Assembly: GCA_964641125.1 (NCBI GenBank) | Contig: CAZXMO010000008.1 | Span: 6,191-70,190 of the forward strand | DNA length: 64,000 bases | Reading direction: 5' to 3' | Source: JBKHAJ01 sp964641125 | Lineage (GTDB): Bacteria > Spirochaetota > Spirochaetia > SPDA01 > CAZSGZ01 | The notes under the pieces: model-generated | Seen by the model: only the letters and a program-made list of their open reading frames with translations | Database searches by the model: none | Told to the model about the DNA's origin: nothing | Position numbers and translations under genes: made by a program | In this document: positions 34,406 to 43,797 of the stretch, in pieces | Position numbering within the stretch: the stretch's first letter is position 1 | How the letters are laid out: each line of letters begins with the position of its first letter

Positions 34406-35593
34406 ATGGCGCCTTTAGTTATCTACGTAACCGGATTCCGTCAACACGCGGGAAAGACGGTCACCAGCTTGGGTCTTTTGCATCTCTTGAGCAAGCATTT
34501 CGCCCCGGAGGAGCTCGGGTACATCAAGCCTGTCGGGCAGCAGCTGATAAGCCTCGAGGACGGCACCAAGGTGGACAAGGACGCCCTGATCATCGACCGC
34601 TTTTCGGGAATCCCCGATTTGGACATGAAGATGGTCTCTCCGGTCCGCCTCGCTTCCGGATTCACAAAGGAGTATATCTCCTGTACAGACCGCGCCACGG
34701 AGACCGAGCGCCTCAAAGGGAATATTTTGAAAGCCCTCGACTCCTTTTCCCATAAAAAAATAGTGATAGCCGAGGGCACCGGCCATCCGGGGGTCGGCGG
34801 TATCGTGGGGCTTTCCAACGCCAACGTGGGCAATCTCATGCACGCCCATACTCTCTTTCTCTCCGGGGGCGGAATCGGAAAGGCTTTGGACATGCTCGAG
34901 GTGGATCTGTCCTACTTTATCTTCAAGGGGTGCAGGGTGCGGGGACTCATCTTCAACAAGGTTTTTCCTAAGAAAATCGACACGGTCAAAGAGTACATAA
35001 CCGAGGAGCTCATCAACGAGCGGTACGGAGCCTACGGAGAGCCGATCCGCATCTTCGGCTTCCTCCCGGAGATTTCGAAGCTCAACCACCCCTCTATGCG
35101 GGTCATCGCCTCCGCCTTTCCCGACGCCCGGAGTATAGGGACGGTAACCGATTGCGAATGGACGGTGCCTTGCAACGGAATCAAGGTGGTCTCCCTTACG
35201 GCGGAGTATCTGAATCCGGAAAAACACATAGCTCCCGGGGATGTGGTTCTCCTCGGCTCGGCCTCGAAGAGCCGGCGGATCAAGCTGTTGAGCTATCAGC
35301 GGGCCCTCAAAAAGAGCTCCGAGAGGGCAATCGGGGGAATAGTACTGACCTGCGGAGAGACGACCCCCTTGGACCCGGAAATCGAAGATCAGATCGCCGA
35401 ATCGGGAATACCCGCTCTCTATGTTCAGGAAGATACCGCGGCCGCGGAGGAAAAGATCATCGAGGTCTTCGAAAATACCAAGATTCAAGTCTACGATAAG
35501 CTCAAGCACGAGAAGATCAAGGAGCTCTTCGAGAATCACTTCGATCTCGATCTCTTTCTCGATGCCCTGGATCTTAGGGGAGGTCGCAGATGA
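34406..35593 (+). CDS. AAA_26/DRTGG-domain protein (Pta N-terminal-like)
   Basis: A 395-residue cytoplasmic protein. Residues 1-200 are a dethiobiotin-synthetase-like P-loop domain (GFRQHAGKTVTSLGL) and about 215-330 a DRTGG domain; the rest is a charged tail (about 345-395). This is the architecture of the N-terminal regulatory half of long phosphotransacetylases, but the catalytic Pta domain is absent. Similar free-standing proteins occur in other bacteria with no known function. It starts one base after the M20 gene stop. The 3' end overlaps the convergent gene by 20 bp. Confidence 0.8.
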   Translation: MAPLVIYVTGFRQHAGKTVTSLGLLHLLSKHFAPEELGYIKPVGQQLISLEDGTKVDKDALIIDRFSGIPDLDMKMVSPVRLASGFTKEYISCTDRATETERLKGNILKALDSFSHKKIVIAEGTGHPGVGGIVGLSNANVGNLMHAHTLFLSGGGIGKALDMLEVDLSYFIFKGCRVRGLIFNKVFPKKIDTVKEYITEELINERYGAYGEPIRIFGFLPEISKLNHPSMRVIASAFPDARSIGTVTDCEWTVPCNGIKVVSLTAEYLNPEKHIAPGDVVLLGSASKSRRIKLLSYQRALKKSSERAIGGIVLTCGETTPLDPEIEDQIAESGIPALYVQEDTAAAEEKIIEVFENTKIQVYDKLKHEKIKELFENHFDLDLFLDALDLRGGRR

Positions 35594-36446
35594 TAAGCAC
35601 ACGCCCCTCTTCGAGGAGCCGCCGGTTATTCGGGTCGTAGAGGATCCGGTTCGCCGCCTCCACGGGGATAATGAGGTCGGTGTAGTTGATTCCGAAGATT
35701 CCCCGGGCGAGGATTCGTAAAGGGGACCTTCCGATTCGTTCGAGGTAAGGGCTCTCGTCGAGGGTGCCGCTATAGGCCGCCATGCCCCGCTTTTTTAAAG
35801 TGTCCGGATCCACCATCCCCTTTTTGTAGATCTCCCGCATCTCCCCGTCGAAGAGGGTGGGAAACAAGGAAGGCTTCATAATTTCCCTCCTTCTCTCACC
35901 GTGGACAGGAAGACTCCCCTTCGCATAGATGACTATGCCGGTAAATTCGGCGGTAGGGACATGCTCAAGTACCCTCGGCGGTCTGTAGGGTTCCTGGTGC
36001 TTGATGAAGAGGGTGACGATGTCGGGAAAGAGCTTATAGGTATATGTCAGAGAGAAGGAGGTAAGATCGGGGCTGATCCTGGAAAAGGTGCGTTCATAAT
36101 TCCGGGACAGCCGGTTGATCCCCTCGATCAATCCCGGTTCCTCTCCGGTTTGTTCCGCCACGGTAAATCGGGAGTCGACGGTCATGTCCGCTATCGCCTC
36201 GTTGAAGGCGAACAGTAAGCCCCCTCCGACGAGCTCCTCCGCTTTCTGCCTGGCGGCCGGAAGAATGAGATCGGTGTCCTCGAGCTTCACTTCCGCCTCG
36301 ATGCGGAGCTCACTTCTCTCCCAGTCCAGGGCGTGGGAAAAGACCACCGATTCCCGGGTGCCCGTATCTTGAGCCTCCGCCGCGAAAGGTACTCCCAGGA
36401 GAAAAGCGAATACAAGGGGTAATTTGATCGAACGGATTCCGTTCAT
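35574..36446 (-). CDS. secreted protein of unknown function
   Basis: A 290-residue protein with a Sec signal peptide at residues 1-26 (cleavage after the AEA motif). It has no membrane segments after that and no domain I recognise; the mature part mixes helices and strands, with a repeated emphasis on RILARGIFGINYTDLIIP near the end. GAGG lies upstream of ATG 36446. It begins one base after the stop of the lytic transglycosylase gene, so it belongs to an envelope-related run with that enzyme and a TPR lipoprotein. It may be a lineage-specific periplasmic protein. Confidence 0.75.
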   Translation of the reverse strand: MNGIRSIKLPLVFAFLLGVPFAAEAQDTGTRESVVFSHALDWERSELRIEAEVKLEDTDLILPAARQKAEELVGGGLLFAFNEAIADMTVDSRFTVAEQTGEEPGLIEGINRLSRNYERTFSRISPDLTSFSLTYTYKLFPDIVTLFIKHQEPYRPPRVLEHVPTAEFTGIVIYAKGSLPVHGERRREIMKPSLFPTLFDGEMREIYKKGMVDPDTLKKRGMAAYSGTLDESPYLERIGRSPLRILARGIFGINYTDLIIPVEAANRILYDPNNRRLLEEGRVLIICDLP

Positions 36447-36447
36447 T

Positions 36448-37797
36448 CTACATTCCTCGTTCCGGAATCTTAAGAATTGTTCCCTCCCGGATGATTCCGG
36501 ACAAGTCCAAGCCGTTCGCCCGGGCAAGCTCCTCGAGGGAGACACCGAACCGCCGGGAGATGCTCCACAGGGTATCTCCCTTCCGGACGGTGTACCGGGG
36601 GGAATATCCCGAGGGGCCCTCCGCCAAGGCTGCGGTATGTTGACCCGCAAAGGACGGGACCTCTTCGAAGGCGGGGATAACCAGATGGGTGCCTATCTGC
36701 AGAAGGGTGGGGCGAACACCTAAATTGTACCGTCGTATCATGTCGACCGACACTCCGTAATGCCTCGAAAGGGCGTAGAGGGTGTCCCCCTCCCGGACCG
36801 TGTACACATGGAACCGCATGAGCCGGATCTCCGGATCTTCGAGGGTCTTAGTTATCACATCGGCATAATCGGAGGGAACCTTCAGAAAATAGGGGGAAGA
36901 ATCAGGAGGGGTAACCGGGTAGTTGAGCTCGGCGTTTCCCCTCTTTAGGAGTTCCAAAGGAACTCCCGCGCGGTCGGCGAGAATCCTGATATCCACCGGT
37001 TTCTCCACGGGAATCCGGGCCCATTCGAGGGGCTTCTCCCAGCTTACCGGAAGCCCGTGGCGTCCGGGATAGGAGCACAGTGCGGCGGCGGCCAGGAATT
37101 TGGGAATGTACCGGACGGTCTCGGACGGGAGGTGTCCGCCCTCGGCGAGGGCCCAATAATCGGAAACCCCCGCCGCGGCGATACTCCTCTGCATCTTTCC
37201 GAGGCCGCAGTTGTAGGCGGCTACCGCGAGGAGCCAATCCCCGAGCTGTTCGTAGTTGTACAAGAGTTTCTTGATCGCCGAATCGGTGGCCTTCCAGAAA
37301 TCCTTCCGGTCGTCGGTCCACCGGTCTATCCGCATATCGGGATAGATACTGTTTTGCATGAACTGCCACATTCCCTTGGCCCCGGAAGGAGAGGTAGCGT
37401 AGTCGCGAAATTCGGACTCTATCACCGGGAGAAACCGGAGTTCCCTCGGTGCCCCATAGTGGACGAGTCTTTCGGAGATATGACCGAGATAGGGCCGTCC
37501 TCTCTCCAGGGCCTTCCCTATCCAGTCGAGGTTTTCCCGTTCGATGTAGGCATCCAGATACCGCGTAACGAGGGGGTGCTCTTCGAAGGAGAGGGAGTAA
37601 TACATAGGCCCCGCCGGTCCCTGGAGAGATTCCAGGGGCCCCTCCGAGGAGGCGGCGGGAGGACTCGGAGGCGCGGAAAGGGGGGGTGTCTGTCCGCTCC
37701 GGGGCGCCAAGGGAATTGCGAAGCTATGGATCGGCGTCAGGAGGACGAGAAATACCGCGAGAAACAGTGCCTTCGGGAACGGGACCGGTTTCCTCAC
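36448..37797 (-). CDS. lytic transglycosylase with two LysM domains (MltD-like)
   Basis: A 449-residue exported peptidoglycan lyase. Signal peptide at about residues 1-27, a Pro-rich spacer, an SLT domain at about 85-245 (catalytic Glu in FLPVIESEFRDYATSPSGAKGMWQFM; later AVAAYNCGLG), then LysM repeats at about 332-376 and 401-444 (YTVREGDTLYALSRHYGVS, YTVRKGDTLWSISRRFGVS) that bind the glycan. It cleaves the MurNAc-GlcNAc bond to give anhydro-ends, opening the wall for growth or flagella. The start is GTG 37797 with GGAAGAG upstream, overlapping the stop of the TPR gene (GTGA). Longer frames upstream have no signal peptide. Confidence 0.92.
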   Translation of the reverse strand: MRKPVPFPKALFLAVFLVLLTPIHSFAIPLAPRSGQTPPLSAPPSPPAASSEGPLESLQGPAGPMYYSLSFEEHPLVTRYLDAYIERENLDWIGKALERGRPYLGHISERLVHYGAPRELRFLPVIESEFRDYATSPSGAKGMWQFMQNSIYPDMRIDRWTDDRKDFWKATDSAIKKLLYNYEQLGDWLLAVAAYNCGLGKMQRSIAAAGVSDYWALAEGGHLPSETVRYIPKFLAAAALCSYPGRHGLPVSWEKPLEWARIPVEKPVDIRILADRAGVPLELLKRGNAELNYPVTPPDSSPYFLKVPSDYADVITKTLEDPEIRLMRFHVYTVREGDTLYALSRHYGVSVDMIRRYNLGVRPTLLQIGTHLVIPAFEEVPSFAGQHTAALAEGPSGYSPRYTVRKGDTLWSISRRFGVSLEELARANGLDLSGIIREGTILKIPERGM

Positions 37798-38867
37798 AGC
37801 TCTTCCGTGGAGCTTCCTGTAAAGGGCTTTTCCCCGAGGTAGATCCCCGCCCATTCCCATTGGCCGTGTTTTTCGGGGTCCGCGGGGAAGTGGATCTTTC
37901 TGAAGTAGAGGTACCATGTCTTTATCCGATAGGACCAGCCGGTGGTCTTCAAATAGGCTTCCCGAGCGTTGGAATCGGTGTCCAGCTCGGAGCTGCACCT
38001 GACTCGTGAATTGAGAAAGGTGCCGAGATTGTAGACGAAGGTTTCGTCCACCTGGGATTCCTGCTGCTCCCAGGAGGTGGTAAAGAAGCTGACCAGGGAC
38101 ATAAACTCTCTCAATCTCCAGGGCTGTCCCCAGTTGATCGCCTTCTTGACTTCGGCGACCAGAACGCCGAGATCATCCACCGTCCAGTCGCTCCCGTCGT
38201 AGGTGTAGAGGCGGACCAGCTGCTCCACGTGGGTGTACGCCTCGGGAGCTCCGGGTACGTAGGTGTCCGGATACTTGAGATAATTCATATACGCCTGGAT
38301 GGAGAGGTCCCATTCCCCTAATTCCTCGTAGGTCTTGGCCAGCTTATAATAGGTAAGTCCCTTGTCGATCTCGTCCTCGAACCGGGACAGGAGCTCCTTG
38401 TAGTAGGTGACCCGGTTTTCGGGATGGACTGAGAATTGGATCAGCTCCTTGAGGCTCAGGAGATGGACCGACCTGTCCCTCACGAGGAGATCCGGATAAT
38501 TGCGGAGTATCCGCTCGTAGTAATGGGTGGCAAAGGGATAGGCTTCACTCAGCTTGTAGTTCTGGGCTACGATGAAGAGATAGTAAGCGTTGAAGGGATC
38601 CTCAGGGTGATTTTCTACATAGGTGGTCAATAACAGGTTGAGCTTTTCCGTTTCCCCCTGTTCATGGAGGATCTTGATTATTTGCTGGAGGAGGATGAAC
38701 CTGCTTTCGTTTTGGTCCGCGGAGTTTTCCAGATGGTGAAAAAGATTCTTGAGCTCCGACCGCTGCTCCTGGGACCCGGTCATATAGTATGAGTTAGGGG
38801 AGGCGCAGGCGTAGACAATTGTTACGAAAACGACAACGAGCGGGACGATGAGTATATGCCTTTTCAT
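37794..38867 (-). CDS. TPR-type lipoprotein
   Basis: A 357-residue lipoprotein: signal with lipobox ending in Cys21 (IVYAC) and an all-helical mature part containing TPR-like pairs (ESRFILLQQIIKILHEQGE, DPFNAYYLFIVAQNYKLSE, KGLTYYKLAKTYEELGEWD). TPR lipoproteins serve as scaffolds at the envelope. I chose ATG 38867 at the signal peptide; it has no Shine-Dalgarno, but promoter boxes sit just upstream. Its stop overlaps the GTG of the lytic transglycosylase gene, so it could help place that enzyme. The function is otherwise unknown. Confidence 0.8.
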   Translation of the reverse strand: MKRHILIVPLVVVFVTIVYACASPNSYYMTGSQEQRSELKNLFHHLENSADQNESRFILLQQIIKILHEQGETEKLNLLLTTYVENHPEDPFNAYYLFIVAQNYKLSEAYPFATHYYERILRNYPDLLVRDRSVHLLSLKELIQFSVHPENRVTYYKELLSRFEDEIDKGLTYYKLAKTYEELGEWDLSIQAYMNYLKYPDTYVPGAPEAYTHVEQLVRLYTYDGSDWTVDDLGVLVAEVKKAINWGQPWRLREFMSLVSFFTTSWEQQESQVDETFVYNLGTFLNSRVRCSSELDTDSNAREAYLKTTGWSYRIKTWYLYFRKIHFPADPEKHGQWEWAGIYLGEKPFTGSSTEEL

Positions 38868-38874
38868 CTCGGAG

Positions 38875-38904
38875 ATGCTATCATACCGTCCCTCCTGTTG
38901 GCAA
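38875..38904 (-). promoter_or_regulatory. promoter giving a leaderless TPR-lipoprotein mRNA
   Basis: On the minus strand TTGCCA (38899-38904, 5/6), 18 bp, TAGCAT (38875-38880, 4/6), seven bases before ATG 38867. Confidence 0.45.
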
Positions 38905-38977
38905 GGACTCGACTTATTTGTTACACTAACCGACACGTCCCCTATACCGCGCTCAGCACCTATGTGAAGGAGTACCT

Positions 38978-40189
38978 ATGGCTGATATCATACGTAAGAC
39001 GGGAGACACCCTCTCCGTACCCGACTCGTGCATCATCCCCTACATCGAGGGAGACGGTATCGGTCCCGATATATGGAAGGCCGCGGTCGGCGTCTTCGAC
39101 GCGGCGGTGGAAAAGGCCTACTCCGGCAAGCGGTCGGTGGAATGGAAGGAAGTCCTGGCGGGAGAGAAGGGTTACAACGAGACCGGAAGCTGGCTTCCCG
39201 ATGAAACCTTGAAGCGGTTCCAGGAACACCTCGTCGGGATCAAGGGGCCCCTGACAACACCTGTGGGCGGCGGGTTTCGGAGCCTTAACGTAACACTGAG
39301 GCAGAAGCTCGAGCTTTACGTCTGTCTCCGTCCGGTAAAGCACTATCCGGGGATCCCTTCGCCGGTGAAGCGTCCCGAAGAGATCGACATGGTCGTATTT
39401 CGTGAAAACACCGAGGACGTCTACGCCGGATTCGAGACCCCGGCGAATGATCCGGATACGGCAAAGCTCATATCCTTCCTTAAACGTGAGATGAACTGGA
39501 CCGTTAGGGAGGATTCCGGAATCGGTATAAAACCGATAAGCAGGTCCGGGACGCGAAGATTGGTTCGCGCCGCCGTCGAGTATGCCGTTGATCACGGAAG
39601 ACGGAGCGTTACCCTGGTCCACAAGGGCAATATTATGAAATTCACCGAAGGGGCTTTTCGCTCCTGGGGGTACGAGCTCGCTAAGGAGGAATTCAGCGAC
39701 GCCGTGGTCGCCTGGGATGAGCTCGGCGGTGGTGAGGTGCCTCCGGGGAAGATCCTCATAAAGGATGTCATAGCCGATGCGTTTCTCCAGCAGATTTTGA
39801 CTCGCCCCGCAGAGTACGATGTGATAGCGACGATGAACCTGAACGGAGACTACATCTCCGACGCTTTGGCCGCGCAGGTGGGGGGAATCGGGATAGCCCC
39901 CGGGGCCAACATCAACTTCGAAACCGGACATGCCGTTTTCGAGGCGACCCATGGGACCGCGCCGAAATACGCCGGTAAAAACATGGTCAATCCGAGTTCG
40001 CTGATCCTCTCGGGGAAGCTCATGTTCGACTATCTCGGCTGGAAGGAAGCGGCCGACCTCATCGAAGGGGGTATGGAGGGAGCCATCAGGGACAAGACCG
40101 TGACCTACGATTTTGCCCGGCTCATGGACAACGCAACCAAGGTATCCACGAGCGAGTTTGGGGAAAGCATCGTGGAACACATGAAATAA
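38978..40189 (+). CDS. icd: isocitrate dehydrogenase (NADP-type)
   Basis: A 403-residue enzyme converting isocitrate to 2-oxoglutarate and CO2. IPYIEGDGIGPDIW opens the family signature, FRENTEDVYAGFE is the substrate loop region, NLNGDYISDALAAQVGGIGIAPGANI is the dehydrogenase signature and HGTAPKYAGK binds the cofactor; its Lys/Tyr pattern is NADP-like. GAAGGAG precedes ATG 38978. It is monocistronic or leads into the next TPR gene, 2 bp away. No other TCA-cycle gene is nearby, so a glutamate-supply role is likely in an anaerobe. Confidence 0.96.
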   Translation: MADIIRKTGDTLSVPDSCIIPYIEGDGIGPDIWKAAVGVFDAAVEKAYSGKRSVEWKEVLAGEKGYNETGSWLPDETLKRFQEHLVGIKGPLTTPVGGGFRSLNVTLRQKLELYVCLRPVKHYPGIPSPVKRPEEIDMVVFRENTEDVYAGFETPANDPDTAKLISFLKREMNWTVREDSGIGIKPISRSGTRRLVRAAVEYAVDHGRRSVTLVHKGNIMKFTEGAFRSWGYELAKEEFSDAVVAWDELGGGEVPPGKILIKDVIADAFLQQILTRPAEYDVIATMNLNGDYISDALAAQVGGIGIAPGANINFETGHAVFEATHGTAPKYAGKNMVNPSSLILSGKLMFDYLGWKEAADLIEGGMEGAIRDKTVTYDFARLMDNATKVSTSEFGESIVEHMK

Positions 40190-40191
40190 AG

Positions 40192-41787
40192 GTGAAAGTC
40201 AGGCTACTTTTTTGGGCGGCGTTCTGTGCGTGGGCGTGTCTCTCGGTGATTCTCCCCGGATGCGCGGGAACGCCCTCTCCGGGCGCTCCGGCGGTGAACG
40301 GGTCGAAAACCGAAATCCAGCAGAAAGAACCCCCCGTCGTAACCGAGGCCCGGAGACTCATCCGCTTCGGGACCCCCGAATCGATTCGGGAGGGGGTGGA
40401 GGCACTCTCCGGTTCCCCGGCAATCAACTCGCAAGCCGGAGAACGTCTCGCCTTTGCAGGATGGGCCATACATACCCTGGTCTATCCTCAGATCGATTTT
40501 CCCCTCGAGGTAAGAGAACCGGAGGAAGGGGACCAGCTCCTATCTCTCTACAGGGATGCTGAACGGGGGGAGTTTTCACCCTACCTCGAGAGCTGGGACA
40601 TTTTTCTCGAAATCATCATTACTTCCCTCGCCGTCTTAAACAGCGATGATCCCGACATCCTGACCTTAGGAGGACTTGCCGCTCAATCAGCCCTGGTACA
40701 GGATGTTGAAAGCGTTCTCCCCTCCTACGTTCTCGGTGTGGTCGCCGAAAAAGAGGGACGCTTCGATGACGCCATCTCCCTGTACACCGATGCTCTCGTT
40801 ACGGCGGAGAGCTGCTATCCGGCCCGGGTCGGGCTGGCACGAATCCTTAGCGGGCTCGAGCGGTACGAGGCGGCTCTCGAGCAGCTGGATGTACTCACGG
40901 AAGAATTTCCCCGGAATCAGGGGTTTGCGTTTTCCCGGGCCGAGATATTGAGCACCCTGGGACGATACGAGGAGGTGCGGAAAGCCGTCGAGGTCATCGA
41001 GGAACGCTTCGGCGGCGACGTGGACCGGAGCCGGATTATCCTCCTGGAGGCCCGAAGGCTCCTGGGAATGAACAAGCCCCGTGAAGCCTTGAGTGTTCTC
41101 GCTCCCGTCACGGAGGGCAAAACCGCCTTGCCCGATGTCCTGGCCGCGGCGGGCCGGGCGGCCGCGGGAGCGGGGGAGCTCGAGACCGCTGTCGGGTATC
41201 TCCAGAGGGCGGTGGACGCGGGAGACGGGAGCTCGAAAACCCGGGAGCTCCTCTTCCGTACGGCCGTCAACGCCGGGATGTATGCCAAGGCCCTGCCCCT
41301 GGCGGAAGATGTTCTCAGGAGCACCTCTTCCCGGGCCGCCCGTTTTGCGGCCGCCCGGCTGTACCTGGAAACCGGAGCGGTTACCGAGTCCCTGGAACTT
41401 TCCGGCCCCCTCTACGAAGAGAATCCGGTCAATCCTGAATATCTCTTGATCTATATTCGCGGGCTCATGCTTGCCAACCGGGGCACCGAAGCCCTTCCCA
41501 TCATAGAGGAGGGCCTCGAATTTATTCAGGACCGTCAAATTCGAAGTACCCTCCACTATTTGGCGGGGCGCCTTTACGAATCCCGAGACCGGAGGATCGA
41601 GGCGTTTCAGGCGGCACTTTTCGAGAACATGAAAAACTCCAACGCCCTTATCGCTCTGTCCGACGAGTTCGCCGCTATCGGTGAGTACCTCAAAGCTTAC
41701 CGGTACATGACCCAGGCCCAGGCCCTCTTTCCGGATAATCAATCGGTACGCCTCCGGGTCGAAGAATTGGAGGCCTTGATTGACTAG
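40192..41787 (+). CDS. TPR-repeat lipoprotein
   Basis: A 531-residue envelope protein. GTG 40192 opens a signal with lipobox ending in Cys24 (ILPGC). From about residue 180 onward it is a chain of TPR repeats (AEKEGRFDDAISLYTDALV, ARILSGLERYEAALEQLDVL and similar) to the end. It likely acts as a scaffold at the inner face of a membrane. It starts 2 bp after icd with only a weak ribosome site, and the next gene starts inside its 3' end. The partner is unknown. Confidence 0.82.
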   Translation: MKVRLLFWAAFCAWACLSVILPGCAGTPSPGAPAVNGSKTEIQQKEPPVVTEARRLIRFGTPESIREGVEALSGSPAINSQAGERLAFAGWAIHTLVYPQIDFPLEVREPEEGDQLLSLYRDAERGEFSPYLESWDIFLEIIITSLAVLNSDDPDILTLGGLAAQSALVQDVESVLPSYVLGVVAEKEGRFDDAISLYTDALVTAESCYPARVGLARILSGLERYEAALEQLDVLTEEFPRNQGFAFSRAEILSTLGRYEEVRKAVEVIEERFGGDVDRSRIILLEARRLLGMNKPREALSVLAPVTEGKTALPDVLAAAGRAAAGAGELETAVGYLQRAVDAGDGSSKTRELLFRTAVNAGMYAKALPLAEDVLRSTSSRAARFAAARLYLETGAVTESLELSGPLYEENPVNPEYLLIYIRGLMLANRGTEALPIIEEGLEFIQDRQIRSTLHYLAGRLYESRDRRIEAFQAALFENMKNSNALIALSDEFAAIGEYLKAYRYMTQAQALFPDNQSVRLRVEELEALID

Positions 41788-42286
41788 ATTGATCGGAATC
41801 TCCGGCCGGCGTACCCGTCATAGAGGGTATTCCCCTGTGCTTGTGCTCACATTTTTGCTCTGCCTGCTCCCGGGGTTTCCCCTCCGGGGGCAGGAGTTCC
41901 GCTTCGCCGAGCCTGCCCGATTCCTGGGTATGACCTTGGAGTCGGCTCTGGAGGAACTCGGAGAACCCGAGACGTTCTATCCCTTCAGGGGTGAAACCTC
42001 GAACCAGGATACGGTGGTTTTCTATTATCCCGAGCATGTCTACCTCTACTGGTTCGAGAACCGGGTGTGGCAGGTCCGTTTCGATCATCGCTTCGAGGGC
42101 CCGGTAATGGGCATCAGTTTCGGCGAGGACCGGCTGGAGGTCAAGAAGCTCCTCGGACCTCCGGACTATCAGGACGAAGTGAGTTTCGTTTACGAGCTGG
42201 AACACAGTCCCTTTCCGGTCCGCGCACGGGTCTTCTTCGTCGAGGACGCGCTCCACGATATATACATCTACCGGGGCGATTTCTGA
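41780..42286 (+). CDS. small secreted protein of unknown function
   Basis: A 168-residue protein with a signal peptide (hydrophobic core at about residues 18-34, cleavage near LRGQ). The mature 130 residues are beta-rich with two similar segments, LGMTLESALEELGEPETF and MGISFGEDRLEVKKLLGPPDY, each looking like the short beta-strand/helix motif of SmpA/OmlA-type domains; that likeness is weak. The start TTG 41780 has GGAGG upstream and overlaps the TPR gene by 8 bp; its stop overlaps the aroDE start (TGATG). The run TPR-secreted-aroDE is tightly coupled. Confidence 0.72.
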   Translation: MTRLIGISGRRTRHRGYSPVLVLTFLLCLLPGFPLRGQEFRFAEPARFLGMTLESALEELGEPETFYPFRGETSNQDTVVFYYPEHVYLYWFENRVWQVRFDHRFEGPVMGISFGEDRLEVKKLLGPPDYQDEVSFVYELEHSPFPVRARVFFVEDALHDIYIYRGDF

Positions 42287-43797
42287 TGATCTGTCTGTCT
42301 CTGACCGAGCGGAGACTCGAAGATAATCTTGAGGTCGCCGAAGCTCAAGCGGACCATGCGGACTGCTGTGAGCTGAGGGCCGATTTTCTCGAGCCCGAGG
42401 AGTTGGCCTCTCTCGACCGTTTCCCCCGCCTTCTGGGTAAGCCGTGCATCCTGACCCTGCGCAGGAGGTGTGACGGGGGGCTTTTCGACGGAACGGATGC
42501 CGAGAGGGCGGCCGTTTTCCGGCGGTGCGCCCGTTCGGGCTTCCGCTGGTTCGATTTCGAGCTCGATTTCCGAGCCGAGCTCCCCGTCCGGACAGGGGCG
42601 GAGACCGGGCCGGAGAAGGGGCCTCGAATAATCAGGTCTCATCACAATACCACGGGAATGGACTCCGACCTTACGGCTATTGCCCGATATTTAAGCGAAA
42701 ACGAAAACGAGATACCCAAGATCGCCGTCACTCCGAGAAGTACCGCGGAGCTCTTCGCGCTTCTCGATCTCGCCGCGGAGCTCGGTTCGAGACTTAAAAC
42801 CCGGGAAAAAATCCTCCTCGGCATGGGGGAATGGGGATTCCCCACACGGGTGCTTCCGCTGCGGTTCGGCTCCTCCGTAAGCTACTGTACCGCGGGACCG
42901 GTCAGGGCGGCTCCGGGTCATGTGCCGCCTCAGGAGCTCGACCTTCTCTACCGTGTGCGGGCTCAGAGCGGAGGTACCCGGGTGTACGGCATTATCGGAA
43001 ATCCGGTCATGCACTCCCGCTCACCCTTCATCCATAACGCCGGATTCGCGGAGCTCGGGCTCGATGCCGTGTACGTTCCTTTTTTGACGGACGATCCCGC
43101 CCTCTTTCTCGACCGGGCGCAGGAGCTCGGAGTAGAAGGGCTGAGTGTTACGGTCCCCCACAAGCGGGCGGTTATTTCCCGCCTCGACGGGTCGGGTCCC
43201 GGGGTGGAGAAGGTAGGCGCCTGTAACACCGTCGTCCGCGGGGACGGCGGATGGACAGGATATAACTACGACGTTGCCGGGTTCCTCGAGCCGCTCAAAC
43301 GTATATGGGAGAGTACCGGGAGGAAACACCGCAGGGCGGTGGTCCTCGGAGCCGGGGGGGCGGCCCGTGCCGCGGCGTACGCCCTCGTAACCGAGGGCCT
43401 CGAGGTAATTGTCCTCAACAGGACCCTCGAGAAGGCCCGCGCCCTCGCCCGGGATATCGGGTGCCGTGCGGCAAGGCTGGACGATGAGGGTATCGATGAG
43501 GCACGGAGTTATACCGAGCTCATCGTGCAGACCACCTCTGCCGGTATGCACCCTCGCGAAGAGCTCGATCCTTTCGCCCCTTACGATTTTACCGGCGCTG
43601 AAACGATTTACGAGATCATCTATGCTCCCCGGGAGACACGCCTCGTTCGGCGGGCCGAAAAAGCCGGGTGCCGGGTTATCTACGGAGAAGAGATGCTCCT
43701 CGAGCAGGCCTATCTCCAGTTCGAAAAGTTTACCGGCCGGTCCTATCCCCGGGAAGACCTACCGAAATACGATCGTATACTCCAAAGGCTCGTCTAA
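42286..43797 (+). CDS. aroDE: fused 3-dehydroquinate dehydratase (type I) / shikimate dehydrogenase
   Basis: A 503-residue bifunctional enzyme for steps three and four of the shikimate pathway. Residues 1-215 are type I dehydroquinase with the Schiff-base Lys in IPKIAVTP and the catalytic His in IRSHHNTTG. Residues 225-500 are shikimate dehydrogenase: GIIGNPVMHSRSPFIHN, catalytic Lys in SVTVPHKRAV, GYNYDVAGF and the NADP loop VVLGAGGAARA. Such AroDE fusions are known in chlamydiae and plants. ATG 42286 overlaps the upstream stop codon. The 3' end overlaps the convergent lipoprotein gene by 39 bp. No other aro gene is in the window. Confidence 0.95.
   Translation: MICLSLTERRLEDNLEVAEAQADHADCCELRADFLEPEELASLDRFPRLLGKPCILTLRRRCDGGLFDGTDAERAAVFRRCARSGFRWFDFELDFRAELPVRTGAETGPEKGPRIIRSHHNTTGMDSDLTAIARYLSENENEIPKIAVTPRSTAELFALLDLAAELGSRLKTREKILLGMGEWGFPTRVLPLRFGSSVSYCTAGPVRAAPGHVPPQELDLLYRVRAQSGGTRVYGIIGNPVMHSRSPFIHNAGFAELGLDAVYVPFLTDDPALFLDRAQELGVEGLSVTVPHKRAVISRLDGSGPGVEKVGACNTVVRGDGGWTGYNYDVAGFLEPLKRIWESTGRKHRRAVVLGAGGAARAAAYALVTEGLEVIVLNRTLEKARALARDIGCRAARLDDEGIDEARSYTELIVQTTSAGMHPREELDPFAPYDFTGAETIYEIIYAPRETRLVRRAEKAGCRVIYGEEMLLEQAYLQFEKFTGRSYPREDLPKYDRILQRLV

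Noticed and set aside
38960..40180. A 406-codon open frame antisense to icd, and similar long antisense frames at 34415-35602, 57562-59460, 4709-6487 and 49687-51348
   Set aside because: They mirror well-supported genes with clear motifs, have no ribosome sites or recognisable domains, and result from strong third-position GC bias.
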